Assembly: GCA_937938065.1 (NCBI GenBank)
Contig: CALDBH010000055.1
Location: forward strand, 1-22,922
Direction: 5' to 3'
From: an uncultured Sulfurovum sp.
Lineage (GTDB): Bacteria; Campylobacterota; Campylobacteria; Campylobacterales; Sulfurovaceae
Length of the DNA: 22,922 bases
Made by a program: the position numbers and the translations under genes. How positions within the stretch are numbered: the first letter of the stretch is position 1; each line of letters starts with the position of its first letter. Below, one piece after another: positions 22,735-22,922 of the stretch. The notes under the pieces were generated by a model. The model was not told the DNA's origin. It saw only the letters and a program-made list of their open reading frames with translations, and searched no databases.

Positions 22735-22922
22735 ACTTTACCTTTTATATTTTGTTCTTTATTCTACTCACCTATGCTCATTATTTCTGATAGTTTTTAT
22801 AGCAGTTCTTAGCTCTCCAGCTTAAAATAATTGAGAATATAATATAGAGTATAACATATTGTTGCTGGTCATATACGTATCACATTTGTTGCTAGATGGA
22901 TTATTTATCTTCTTTTCTTGAC
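22735..22922. other. Upstream region of the last gene
   Basis: This AT-rich stretch holds two candidate -10 boxes on the minus strand, the palindrome ATACGTAT near 22873-22880, and two TTGTTGCT copies flanking it. No gene is visible before the window ends. Confidence 0.4.

Noticed and set aside
22855..22900. Two TTGTTGCT copies around ATACGTAT as a possible binding site
   Set aside because: They are short and in AT-rich DNA at the window end, and could be chance.
1..22922. CRISPR array, insertion sequence, prophage or tRNA genes
   Set aside because: No spaced direct repeats, transposase, phage or tRNA-like sequence was found; the genes are housekeeping in type.

Overview
The window is a stretch of bacterial chromosome from an AT-rich Campylobacterota genome (the former Epsilonproteobacteria). 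It most resembles a Sulfurovum- or Sulfurimonas-type sulfur oxidiser. The reasons are an HsrA-type orphan response regulator with a degenerate receiver, a short FtsY without the long acidic domain, a combined RNase Y, CmoB and LpxK gene set, and promoters made of a strong TATAAT box with no clear -35 box. The genus is inferred from these features and not proven.

Layout. At 1-1085 the minus strand carries the first three quarters of radA, divergent from plsC (1219-1920). ftsY and a membrane-anchored TlpA-like thioredoxin lie on the minus strand (1917-3512) and share a promoter region with the divergent 5-formyltetrahydrofolate cyclo-ligase gene. Then come rny (RNase Y), a periplasmic cyclophilin joined directly to cmoB, hsrA with a structured leader, a hotdog thioesterase and a tiny cysteine-rich membrane protein. 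A glyoxalase II-like hydrolase (minus) is divergent from a tight four-gene operon (9438-13228): a DUF455 ferritin-like protein, lpxK, argB and a secreted seven-repeat propeller protein. A 452-base non-coding gap follows, then thrC and a LysM/3D-domain cell-wall protein. uup (minus, TTG start) is divergent from the operon M48 protease, prmC, DUF4149 protein, hypoxanthine-DNA-glycosylase-like protein and apaH. The window ends with a small membrane coiled-coil protein on the minus strand.

Most genes are housekeeping: DNA repair, lipid and lipid A synthesis, protein targeting, RNA turnover, tRNA and release-factor modification, and arginine and threonine synthesis. The most notable non-coding feature is at about 13341-13455. 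There a promoter is followed by a structured RNA resembling a divergent GEMM (c-di-GMP-I class) riboswitch. The right strand of its closing helix overlaps the left arm of an intrinsic terminator, and the next gene is 226 bases further on with its own promoter. Other points are a Proteobacteria-type palindromic repeat after hsrA, a probable leaderless mRNA for the DUF455 gene, a 59-residue CX4C protein with an exact 15-base tandem repeat, and several gene starts best placed downstream of the longest open frame.
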